Source: JADGRB01 sp963835825 (GTDB lineage: Bacteria > Myxococcota_A > Polyangia > Fen-1088). From it: a DNA stretch of 64,000 nt. How positions within the stretch are numbered: position 1 is the first letter of the stretch; every line of letters begins with the position of its first letter. Where the stretch lies: assembly GCA_963835825.1 (NCBI GenBank), contig CAWIGZ010000002.1, forward strand, positions 434,001-498,000, read 5' to 3'. This document shows, one piece after another, positions 50,550-58,282 of the stretch. The notes under the pieces were generated by a model. That model made no database searches and was not told where the DNA came from. It saw only the letters and a list, made by a program, of their open reading frames with translations. Both the position numbers and the translations under genes were made by a program.

Positions 50550-52235
50550 TCAGCCTCGAGATCCGGCGAAGCGGAGCTGGACGGGCAGGTGCGCGCGTCC
50601 CCAGTCCGCGTCCTTCATGAACGGCAACTTGGTCTTGGCCTCGGCGAACACCGTCTTCGCGTCGGGGAAGTCCATGGTGGCGCCCAGCTTGCGCGCCAGG
50701 TGCGAGAGGATGTCCCATCCCGGCAGCGAGTCGCCGGCGGGCGGGACCGCGGCGCGCACGCGCTGAACCATCCCCAGTCGGTTGGTGAACGTCCCGTCGC
50801 TCTCGGCCCACTCGGTGAGCGGGAGCGCCACCTGGGCGGCGGCGGCGACCGCGTCGCGGTGGGTGCCGATCACCACCAGCGTCTTCAGCTTGTCGAGCGG
50901 CAGCGCTGTCGAAGCCGCGCCGGCGGGGAGCACGCCGTGCGTGCCGACCACCAGCAGCGTCGTCACCGCGCCCGACTTGAGGTCGTTGGCCAGATCCAGC
51001 AGCGAGCGCAGCCTCCCCGCGCCGACGGCCATGGCGCCGGCGGTGTTGGGGTTCTTGTCGGCGCTGACCAAGATGTCGTCGCTCCAGCCCTGATCGAGGC
51101 CGGCCAGGTACGCCTTGCCGAGCCCCAGGTGGTCGAAGGTCAGGCGGGCCAACGCGTAGAGATCTTCGTTGGTCGACTGAGCGTTCATCACCACCCCGAC
51201 CTCGGCGGGGTTGGCGTCGAGCGCCGCGCGCAGCACGCGCCCCGCGTCGTCGAGCGCCTTGTCCCACTCGACCGGGATGCCGCCCGAGACCGGCGCGGCG
51301 AGCCGCAACGTGTGGGCGTAGTGCGGCTCTGCCGCACGGAGCCCGACTCCGGGCCCGTCCCGGGAGGGTTCGGGAACCCTCTCAGGGTTCCCGAGAACAG
51401 TTGGGTGCACGCGCTTGTAGGTGAGGCGCCCCTCGTCGCACATCCAGTGCTTGTTGACGGCCTGGTTCTCGCGCGGGACCAGGCGGTGGATCTTGCCGCG
51501 CGAGTGGTGCACCTCGACGTTGCAGCCGGTGGCGCAGCCCGGGCAGACGGACGGCGTCGTGTAGAGCTCCCACACCCGCATCGAGAACCGGAAGTCCTTC
51601 GAGGTCAGCGCGCCGACCGGGCAGACGTCGACGGTGTTGAGCGAGTAGGGGTTGTCGAGCTGGTGGCCGGGCGCCGTGGTCAGCACCTCGTGATCCCCGC
51701 GCTGGGCCATCTCAAGCTGGTGGTTGTGGGCCACCTCGTCGCAGACGCGGATGCAGCGCGTGCAGAGGATGCAGCGCTCCTGATCGAGGACGATGGTCGG
51801 CCCCAGGTCGACGACCTTCTTCTTGTGGACCTTGATGCCGTCGTTGCGCGCCAGCTTGGCGTCCCAGTCGAAGTACTGCTTCTGCAGCATGCACTCGCCG
51901 GCCTTGTCGCAGATCGGGCAGTCGATGGGGTGGTTGACGAGGGTGAACTCCAGCATCTGCCGGCGGACGTCCAGCGCGCGCGGCGAGCGGGTCATCACCT
52001 CCATCTTGTCGGCCACCGGCGTGTAGCAGGAGGGGACCGGCTTGGGCTGACCCTTGACGTCGACCAGGCACTGGCGGCAGACGGCGGGCGAGGTCAGGCC
52101 CGGGTGGTAGCAGAAGAAGGGGACCTCGGCGCCGTTCTGGTTGCAGGCCTCGATCAGCATCGTCCCCTTGGGGACCTCGACGGTCTTGCCGTCGATGATC
52201 AGGGTGACCATCTCTGGTGGCGTCGTCGTCGTCAT
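50550..52235 (-). CDS. nuoG: NADH-quinone oxidoreductase subunit G with in-frame repeat insertion
   Basis: 561 aa from ATG 52235; an in-frame ATG at 52265 overlaps nuoD by 20 bases and is less likely. Iron-sulphur motifs in order: 2Fe-2S CYHP-(x)n-CRQC and SCYTP, HPIDCPICDKAGEC (N5-type His/Cys), CILCTRCIRVC (4Fe-4S), and the molybdopterin-type CPGCATGCNVEVHH. The remaining domain is short, so the protein is well below the 700-900 aa of many NuoG. Residues about 280-306 (LGNPERVPEPSRDG and following) are encoded by the palindromic elements at 51321-51394 and are absent from the family pattern. No nuoE or nuoF is adjacent. Confidence 0.9.
   Translation of the reverse strand: MTTTTPPEMVTLIIDGKTVEVPKGTMLIEACNQNGAEVPFFCYHPGLTSPAVCRQCLVDVKGQPKPVPSCYTPVADKMEVMTRSPRALDVRRQMLEFTLVNHPIDCPICDKAGECMLQKQYFDWDAKLARNDGIKVHKKKVVDLGPTIVLDQERCILCTRCIRVCDEVAHNHQLEMAQRGDHEVLTTAPGHQLDNPYSLNTVDVCPVGALTSKDFRFSMRVWELYTTPSVCPGCATGCNVEVHHSRGKIHRLVPRENQAVNKHWMCDEGRLTYKRVHPTVLGNPERVPEPSRDGPGVGLRAAEPHYAHTLRLAAPVSGGIPVEWDKALDDAGRVLRAALDANPAEVGVVMNAQSTNEDLYALARLTFDHLGLGKAYLAGLDQGWSDDILVSADKNPNTAGAMAVGAGRLRSLLDLANDLKSGAVTTLLVVGTHGVLPAGAASTALPLDKLKTLVVIGTHRDAVAAAAQVALPLTEWAESDGTFTNRLGMVQRVRAAVPPAGDSLPGWDILSHLARKLGATMDFPDAKTVFAEAKTKLPFMKDADWGRAHLPVQLRFAGSRG
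51321..51394. repeat. double palindromic element inside nuoG
   Basis: GTGCGGC-TCT-GCCGCAC (51321-51337) followed by GGAGC, then CCCGGGAGGGT and an 11-bp perfect stem TCGGGAACCCT / AGGGTTCCCGA with loop CTC (51370-51394). The first half matches the mreD-mrdA repeat, the second the 84-bp array palindrome. It is read through in frame on the minus strand within nuoG. Confidence 0.92.
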
Positions 52236-52245
52236 CGGTCTTTTC

Positions 52246-53520
52246 TCATCTGTCGCATTCGCCACCGATCATGTTGATCATGCCGAAGGTCGGGACGACG
52301 TCGGCGATGAAGAGCCCCGGCAGCACCTTGGTCAGCACGGCGGTGGCCGGGAAGCAGGGGGGGCGCACGCGGCACTTCCAGGGGCGCCCGGTCCCGTCGG
52401 AGACGATGTAGAACCCGAGCTCGCCGTTGCCGGCCTCGGTGAAGGAGTACACCTCGCCCGAGGGGACGTGGATGCCGTCCATGATGAGCTTGAAGTGGGC
52501 GATCATCCCCTCGATCGAGTTGTAGGTCTCGGTCTTGGGCGGCAGCGAGATGCGCGGATCGCCGTACATGAAGGGCCCCGGCGGGATCTGCTTCAACGCC
52601 TGGTCGATGATCCGCATCGACTGGTGGATCTCCTCGACGCGGACGGCGTACCGGTCGAAGTTGTCGCCCGTCGAGCCGATCGGGACGTCGAAGTCGAAGC
52701 GGTCGTAGACCAGGTAGGGGTGGTCCTTGCGCACGTCGTAGGCGAGGCCCGTCGAGCGGCCGACCGGGCCGGTGATCCCCCAGGAGATCGCGTCTTCCTT
52801 GGTGATGATCCCGATGCCGTCCATCCGGTCGCGGAAGATCCGGTTGCGGTCGAGGAGCTTGCTGATGTCCGACAGGACGACCTGCGTGCGTTCGAGGATG
52901 GAGCGCAGCTCGGCGTCGAAGCCCTCCGGCAGGTCATAGGCGACGCCGCCGATCCGCAGGTAGGTCGAGGTCAGCCGGGCGCCGCAAACCTTTTCCAGGA
53001 GCTCGAACAGCCACTCGCGGGCCTTGAGCGCATAGAGGAACACCGTGAAGGCGCCCAGCTCCATCGCCGAGGCGCCCAGGCAGGTGAGGTGATCGGTGAT
53101 GCGCGAGACCTCGCCGACCAGCACGCGGATGTACTGGGCGCGCTCGGGGATCTGCTTGGTGATGTCGAGCAGCTTCTCGACGGCCATCGCGTAGCCGACG
53201 TTGTTGAGCATCGGCGAGATGTAGTTGAGGCGATCGGTGTACGGGAAGACCTGCGTCCAGGTCGCGCTCTCCGACTCCTTCTCGAAGCAGCGGTGCAGGT
53301 ACCCGATCTGGATGTCGGCGCTGGAGATGCGCTCCCCCTCGACCTCCAGCACCATGCGCACGGTGCCGTGCATGGCCGGGTGCGAGGGCCCCATGTTCAA
53401 GGGAACGGGCTCGGTCGGCAGATCGGGCACGGTCAGGTCCTCGGCGTCCTGAAAGCCGAGGACCACCTTGCGGGAGGCGGGGGCGAGCGTGGCGTCGTCG
53501 TCGTGCAGCTGGTCGTCCAT
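52246..53520 (-). CDS. nuoD: NADH-quinone oxidoreductase subunit D
   Basis: 424 aa. Core 49-kDa subunit lining the quinone site, homologous to [NiFe] hydrogenase large subunits but without the metal-binding Cys. Conserved segments: LNMGPSHPAMHGT, IGYLHRCFEKESE, FPYTDRLNYISPM, GASAMELGAF, GDPRISLPPK and the C-terminal IADVVPTFGMINMIGGECDR. It ends ten bases before the chosen nuoG ATG and begins at the base next to the nuoC stop. Confidence 0.96.
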   Translation of the reverse strand: MDDQLHDDDATLAPASRKVVLGFQDAEDLTVPDLPTEPVPLNMGPSHPAMHGTVRMVLEVEGERISSADIQIGYLHRCFEKESESATWTQVFPYTDRLNYISPMLNNVGYAMAVEKLLDITKQIPERAQYIRVLVGEVSRITDHLTCLGASAMELGAFTVFLYALKAREWLFELLEKVCGARLTSTYLRIGGVAYDLPEGFDAELRSILERTQVVLSDISKLLDRNRIFRDRMDGIGIITKEDAISWGITGPVGRSTGLAYDVRKDHPYLVYDRFDFDVPIGSTGDNFDRYAVRVEEIHQSMRIIDQALKQIPPGPFMYGDPRISLPPKTETYNSIEGMIAHFKLIMDGIHVPSGEVYSFTEAGNGELGFYIVSDGTGRPWKCRVRPPCFPATAVLTKVLPGLFIADVVPTFGMINMIGGECDR

Positions 53521-54033
53521 TTAGTCTCTGGCCGCGGGGTTGCGGCGCACGAGCGGCTGCCGCTTCTCTTTGGGGTAGTCCTTGCGCAGCGGATGCCCGA
53601 CGAACTCCGGGTACATCAAGATGCGCCGCAGGTCCGGGTGCCCCTTGAAGCGCACGCCGTAGAGGTCGTAGGCCTCGCGCTCGAACCAGTTCGCGCCCGG
53701 CCAGAGGCCGCACAGCGTGTCGACCCAGGCGTCGTCCTCGGTGACGCCGCAGTAGAGCCGCACCCGGTGCTTGTGCCCCACCGAGTAGAGGTGCAACACC
53801 ACGTCGAAGCGGGGCGCGTCGGGGTTGCCGCCGTGCATGCCCAGCCGATCGACGCAGGTCAGATCGATGAACATGTCCATCTTGGTCGCCGGGTTGTCGC
53901 GCAGGAACTCTCCCACCGCCAGCCAGGCGTCGCGCCGGATGCGGGCCCACTCGTCGCCGTGCGACGTGCCGCTCTCCAAGATCTCGCCGCCCGTGAACTT
54001 CGCCGCCAGCTGGTCGAGGACGATCTGGGCCAC
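53521..54033 (-). CDS. nuoC: NADH-quinone oxidoreductase subunit C
   Basis: 170 aa, separate from nuoD (not the fused NuoCD of enterobacteria). The 30-kDa family signature is visible as WFEREAYDLYGVRFKGHPDLRRILM. N-terminal part provides a scaffold in the peripheral arm. Stop and start codons touch those of nuoD and nuoB, indicating strict operon packing. Confidence 0.93.
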   Translation of the reverse strand: MAQIVLDQLAAKFTGGEILESGTSHGDEWARIRRDAWLAVGEFLRDNPATKMDMFIDLTCVDRLGMHGGNPDAPRFDVVLHLYSVGHKHRVRLYCGVTEDDAWVDTLCGLWPGANWFEREAYDLYGVRFKGHPDLRRILMYPEFVGHPLRKDYPKEKRQPLVRRNPAARD

Positions 54034-54609
54034 TTACTTCTCCACCTTGTTTTGGTGTTCGCCAATCGGGCGGATGGAGACCAGCGGACCTTCGTAGGTC
54101 TGGCCGAGCTTCTCGGCCTTCTTCTGCGCGCTCTCGGCGGCGATGGTGATCTGGCTGTGCCCCTCGCCGCGCTGGATCCGCTCTTGAAGCAGGATGAGCC
54201 CGTCGAGGACCTGTTCGGGGCGGGGCGGGCAGCCGGGGATGTAGACGTCGACCGGCACGACCTGATCGGCGCCCGGCATGGTCGAGTAGTTCTGGTAGAA
54301 GCCGCCGGTCGAGGCGCATACGCCGAAGGCGACCACCCACTTGGGCTCGCACATCTGATCGTAGATGCGCCGCAGGGCGGGGCCCTGCCGCTCGGTGATG
54401 GTGCCGACGATGATCAGGAGGTCAGCCTGCCGCGGCGAAAAGCGCGGGAACTCGGCGCCGAAGCGGGCGATGTCGTACTTGGGCGCCGCCACGGACATGA
54501 ACTCCATCCCGCAGCAGGCGGTCACGAACGGGTACTGGAAGAGCGAGAACTTCCGCGCCCAGTTGGTGGCGTCCGTCAGCTTGCTGAGCATCCATTCGGC
54601 AGCGCTCAT
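54034..54609 (-). CDS. nuoB: NADH-quinone oxidoreductase subunit B
   Basis: 191 aa. Holds the N2 4Fe-4S cluster that passes electrons to quinone: tandem Cys in ACCGMEFM, then the later ligands in CEPKWVVAFGVCASTGG and YIPGCPPRPE. RYGA-like and GTITERQGPALRRIYDQM segments are typical. Immediately follows nuoA (12 bp). Confidence 0.96.
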   Translation of the reverse strand: MSAAEWMLSKLTDATNWARKFSLFQYPFVTACCGMEFMSVAAPKYDIARFGAEFPRFSPRQADLLIIVGTITERQGPALRRIYDQMCEPKWVVAFGVCASTGGFYQNYSTMPGADQVVPVDVYIPGCPPRPEQVLDGLILLQERIQRGEGHSQITIAAESAQKKAEKLGQTYEGPLVSIRPIGEHQNKVEK

Positions 54610-54621
54610 CGAAAGTCCGTC

Positions 54622-55023
54622 CTATTCCCAGCCGATGGCGCGCTTGCGCCAGACGTAGGCCAACCCGACGATCAAGATCCCCATGAAGACGACGATCTCG
54701 CCGAGACCAAAGAAGGAGACGCCGCCCGCGCACTTCCCGGCGGTGACCGCGCCGGCGCAGGAGAGCTCGCGGTACTTGAGCGCCCAGGGGTAGAGGAACG
54801 CCGTCTCGATGTCGAACACCAGGAAGACGATCGCCACCTGGTAGAACTTCACCTCGAACCGGGCGCGGGGGCTGCCGATCACCTCGGAGCCGCACTCGTA
54901 AGGGTAGTCCTTGGCGGCGCTCGGCCGGTGCGGGCCGAGGTACTTGGCGGCAGCGGTCAACAACAGGGCGAACCCGACCCCTGCCAGGATCATGAGCGCC
55001 GCGGACAGATAATCTGATGTCAT
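54622..55023 (-). CDS. nuoA: NADH-quinone oxidoreductase subunit A
   Basis: 133 aa from ATG 55023 (MTSDYLSAALMILAG); the frame extends 25 codons further, but those residues are not membrane-like. Three transmembrane helices (about 5-27, 65-85, 105-125). Conserved YECGSEVIGSPRARFEVKFY (the quinone-site loop with Cys) and FLVFDIETAFLYPWAL. First gene of the seven-gene nuo operon, divergent from the DsbA-like gene. Confidence 0.93.
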   Translation of the reverse strand: MTSDYLSAALMILAGVGFALLLTAAAKYLGPHRPSAAKDYPYECGSEVIGSPRARFEVKFYQVAIVFLVFDIETAFLYPWALKYRELSCAGAVTAGKCAGGVSFFGLGEIVVFMGILIVGLAYVWRKRAIGWE

Positions 55024-55177
55024 TTGACCCAGCTTCGGATAGTCGGGAAGAGCAAGACCGACGCCGCGATTTATAGAGGGTGCGTGCGAACGAGTCAATC
55101 AACCCGTGAGGCGGCCGACCATGACCCTTTTCCAGTGTTTGACTTGGGAGCGCCACATTCCTATATCTAGACGCCCC

Positions 55178-56104
55178 ATGCGCCGTGCTTCATCGCTGCT
55201 TCCGCTGGTCGGCGCGATCGCCGCGTGGCTTGCCGCACCGGCTTGCGCCAAGACCCCTGCCCAGGCACAGCCGACCCGGACGGCCGAGACGGGCGCCGCG
55301 ACGCCCACGGCGACGACCGCCAAATCCGGCGAGGATACGACCCCACCGCCGGGCGTCGACGTCTCCAAGCTCGACGACTTCGGCAAGAAGGTCTTCTTCC
55401 GGATCGCCAACAGCGAGGCCTCGGTCTGCGGCCAGGCGCAGAGCCTGCTCGCCTCGGCCAAGGCGCAAAAGAACGGCTGTGCCCGCTCGGTGAACGCGCT
55501 TCGCTACGTCGCCCGGCTGGTCGATCAGGGGTACACCGACTCCGAGATCTCCGAGTCGCTGGCGAAGCGCTATCGCCCGATCACCCCCAAGAAGATCGAC
55601 GTCTCCGACGCGCCGATGAAGGGGAACCCCAAGGCGCGGGTCACGCTCATCGAGTTCGCCGACTACGAGTGCCCCCACTGCAAGCACTTCCAGCCGGTGC
55701 TGCACCAGATCCTCGACGAGTTCCCCAACGACGTGAAGCTCTACTTCAAGCACTACCCGCTGCCCCAGCACACCAACGCGCGCCTGGCCGCCGAGGCGGC
55801 GGTCGCCGCGCAGAAGCAGGGGAAGTTCTGGCAGTACCAGGACAAGCTCTGGGAGCATCAAGATGAGCTCAGCCCCGCCGAGATAGAGAAGGTGGCCAAG
55901 GAGTCCGGGCTCGACCTCACCAAGTTCCGCCAGGACCTGGCGTCGGACGCGGTGAAGGCGAGGGTGGAGAAGGATCGGAACGAAGGCTCCGCCATCGGCC
56001 TGCAGGCGACGCCCACCCTCTACATCGACGGCCGCGAGTACACCGACTCCCGCGACGCCGACAGTCTCCGCGAATGGATCAAAGACGCCCTAGGCTCGAG
56101 CTAG
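55178..56104 (+). CDS. DsbA-family thioredoxin-fold protein
   Basis: 308 aa from ATG 55178 (MRRASSLLPLVG); the longer frame upstream overlaps the nuo promoter side. Signal peptide with a possible lipobox (APAC), a Thr/Ala/Pro linker (about 30-55), a helical region with two Cys, then a DsbA/Thioredoxin-4 domain from about residue 160: VTLIEFADYECPHCKHFQP with the CPHC redox motif and a cis-Pro loop QATPTLYIDG. Periplasmic oxidation or isomerisation of protein thiols is the usual role. The next gene, also a thioredoxin-fold protein, starts inside its 3' end. Confidence 0.87.
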   Translation: MRRASSLLPLVGAIAAWLAAPACAKTPAQAQPTRTAETGAATPTATTAKSGEDTTPPPGVDVSKLDDFGKKVFFRIANSEASVCGQAQSLLASAKAQKNGCARSVNALRYVARLVDQGYTDSEISESLAKRYRPITPKKIDVSDAPMKGNPKARVTLIEFADYECPHCKHFQPVLHQILDEFPNDVKLYFKHYPLPQHTNARLAAEAAVAAQKQGKFWQYQDKLWEHQDELSPAEIEKVAKESGLDLTKFRQDLASDAVKARVEKDRNEGSAIGLQATPTLYIDGREYTDSRDADSLREWIKDALGSS

Positions 56105-56615
56105 CCCTGGCGGCGGCCGCGCTGCTGCTGTCGCTCGGCTGCGCGACCACCACCGGCACCGCGGGGGGGAGAGCGGAGGACCGGTCGGCGCCCCGCTGCC
56201 GCCGCTCACCGTCGACGCCCTGTCGGGCAAGTCGATCAACGTCGCGTCGTACAAGGGGCGCGTGCTGCTGCTCGACGTCTGGGCGTCGTGGTGCGACCCC
56301 TGCAAGCAAGAGCTGCCGGTCCTCAACGAGATGGCGCGGCGGCTGAAGTCGCAGGGGATCGACATCCTGGCCGTCTCGGTCGACCAGGAACGCGACAACG
56401 TCGACAAGTTTCTGCGCACCCACGGCGGCGGGCGCTGGGCGCTGACCGTCGCGCACGATCCGCGCGGCGAGGTCGCCGAGCTGCTCCAGCCCGACAAGAT
56501 GCCGACGTCGTACGTGGTCGACCGCTCGGGAATCGTCCGCTACGTCAACGCCGGGTTCCTGCCGGCCGACGCCGCGACCATCGAGCACCGCCTCCTCGAG
56601 GTGGCCGGGCACTGA
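56074..56615 (+). CDS. TlpA/ResA-like thioredoxin lipoprotein (frameshift in a G run)
   Basis: ATG 56074 overlaps the preceding gene by 31 bases. The first frame gives a lipoprotein signal (LSLGC, Cys23) and CATTTGTAGG, then loses similarity at a run of seven G (56163-56169). With eight G the frame continues as ESGGPVGAPLPPLTVDALSG into VLLLDVWASWCDPCKQELP (WCxxC redox motif), AVSVDQERDN, KMPTSYVVDRSG and the stop at 56615, about 180 aa. The family reduces or shuttles thiols in the envelope, for example in cytochrome c maturation. The perfect repair by one base points to an indel in the homopolymer. Confidence 0.8.
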
Positions 56616-56678
56616 CCCGGGCCGGCGCCGGGCGGATTTCAGCCCAGCCGCCAGGCGTCGATGAGAGACGGAACCGAC

Positions 56679-58163
56679 ATGTTCCGTCGAACGACCATCG
56701 CCATCGGCCTCGCGATCTCCGTTTGGAGCGCGTCCGCCGGGGCGCAGGTCGATCCGTCGCCGGTGCCGACCGCCGAGCGACAGGAGCGGGCGCGAAGAGA
56801 CCTGCTGGCCGGGCAAAAGTTGTTGAACAGAGGCCGGTTCGAGGCGGCGCTGGTCAAGCTTCAGGCCGCCTACGCGGTCGAGCCGACCGCGGCCGGGTTG
56901 CTTGGCATCGCGGCCGCCGAGCGCGAGACCGATCGGACCCCCGAGGCTTACCGCGCGTACGAGCGGTTGCTGGCCGGTCCGGCGGAGGGGCTCTCGCCGG
57001 ACGAACGAGAGCACGCCGGCAGGGCGCTGGCCGAAATCGGGGCGGTGACGGGGACCGTCAAGCTGACCGTCTCCCCGCCTGACGCGGCGGTCACCATCGA
57101 CGATCGGCCGCTCGACGGTGATCTGCTCGCCCACCCGATCCACCTTTCAGGCGGGCGGCATGTCTTCGCCGCCGTGACTCCCGGATTCGAGCCGCTCGAC
57201 TTCCCCGTCTTCATCACCGTCGGCAAGCTGCTGGAGACGTCCCTGACGCTCAAGCCGGAGGCCGGGGCGGCCGTGGTGGCAAGGTCGACCGTCGCTGCGC
57301 CACTTCCGGCGCCTCCTCCTTCCCTGCCGGTCGCCGCGCCCGTCTCGCCTCCCGCCGCGCCGCCTGTGCTTTCGCCGCCCCCTCCACCTTCTCCACCTTC
57401 TCCTGCACCGGCGGTCGTGCCGGAGCCGCTTCCGCCGCCGATTGCAGTGACGCCCCTTGCGCCTCCCTCTCCAGTATCGTCACCGTCACCCATCGCCACA
57501 TACGAATCACCTCCGATGGCGCCGTCGAACCCGAGCGGGGAGGGGGCGCGGGTCGGTTTTCTGATCGGCGTCGTGACCTTCCCGCGGCCGCTCGAGGGAG
57601 AGCTGACGGTGAAGCTGGGCCCTTCGGTCGCGCTGGGTGTGAAGGGGAGCTATCTGCCGGAGCTGTCAGTGCCCGGGATCGACGCCAAGATCGATCTCAA
57701 GGCGGTCGAAGGGATCGTCCGCTGGTTCCCCGGTGACGGCAGCTTCTTCCTGGGCGCGGGCTTCGGGTACCAGAACTTCATGGCCTCGCTCGGCGAGCTC
57801 GTCGACGGAAACGAGCTGACCATCGCCGCGGACATGTCCGGATATTTCGTCCAGCCGCAGCTCGGCGTCCTCTGGATTTCGCGGTCCGGCTTCGCGCTCA
57901 GCCTCAGCTTCGGCCTGCAGGTCCCCATCCCCAAGGATCCGGTGATGAGCGCGACCTACATGGGACAGCCGGTGCCGGCGCAGGCGACGAGCACGATCCC
58001 CCAGGCCGTGGTCGATCAGGCCCAGTCGTCCAAGGACAACGTGCAATCGATCGCCCGCTTCATCGTCAAATACCCCTTCCCCACCCTCGACCTTCTCCGG
58101 ATCGGCTTTTTTTTCAATTCTAATCAGGAACCCTGGGAGGGTTCCTGCGACCTCCCGCGATGA
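56679..58163 (+). CDS. PEGA-like/Pro-rich outer membrane beta-barrel protein
   Basis: 494 aa from ATG 56679 (MFRRTTIAIG). Signal peptide ending AGAQ, helical TPR-like region (about 30-125; LLNRGRFEAALVKLQAAYAVEP), a PEGA-like beta domain (about 130-195; GTVKLTVSPPDAAVTIDDRPL), a long Pro/Ala/Ser linker (about 200-295) and a C-terminal beta-barrel region (ARVGFLIGVVTFPRP, GSFFLGAGFGYQNFMASLG, FALSLSFGLQVPIPK). The last dozen residues (NQEPWEGSCDLPR) and the stop are encoded by a palindromic repeat copy rather than by ancestral barrel sequence. Role unknown; convergent with nadB. Confidence 0.68.
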   Translation: MFRRTTIAIGLAISVWSASAGAQVDPSPVPTAERQERARRDLLAGQKLLNRGRFEAALVKLQAAYAVEPTAAGLLGIAAAERETDRTPEAYRAYERLLAGPAEGLSPDEREHAGRALAEIGAVTGTVKLTVSPPDAAVTIDDRPLDGDLLAHPIHLSGGRHVFAAVTPGFEPLDFPVFITVGKLLETSLTLKPEAGAAVVARSTVAAPLPAPPPSLPVAAPVSPPAAPPVLSPPPPPSPPSPAPAVVPEPLPPPIAVTPLAPPSPVSSPSPIATYESPPMAPSNPSGEGARVGFLIGVVTFPRPLEGELTVKLGPSVALGVKGSYLPELSVPGIDAKIDLKAVEGIVRWFPGDGSFFLGAGFGYQNFMASLGELVDGNELTIAADMSGYFVQPQLGVLWISRSGFALSLSFGLQVPIPKDPVMSATYMGQPVPAQATSTIPQAVVDQAQSSKDNVQSIARFIVKYPFPTLDLLRIGFFFNSNQEPWEGSCDLPR

Positions 58164-58282
58164 GCTCCGGCCGGCGGAGCCGGCCCGCGCTCGACGCGTA
58201 GACGATACGATCGCGTGAGGGCGAGACGGCTTGGCCGGCTCGACCTCTTCGCGGCGGGTGCGGGACCCTCCCAGGGTCCCGC
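58125..58282. repeat. two palindromic elements between convergent genes
   Basis: First: 10-bp stem CAGGAACCCT / AGGGTTCCTG with loop GGG (58125-58147), followed by CGACCTCCCGCGAT, which is the array unit in reverse orientation (ATCGCGGGAGGTCG). Second: stem GCGGGACCCT / AGGGTCCCGC with loop CCC (58260-58282), which touches the nadB stop codon. The about 110 bp between contain no gene. Confidence 0.88.

Noticed and set aside
52141..55017. 958-codon plus-strand open frame
   Set aside because: Antisense to nuoD, nuoC, nuoB and nuoA, all of which have clear family motifs.
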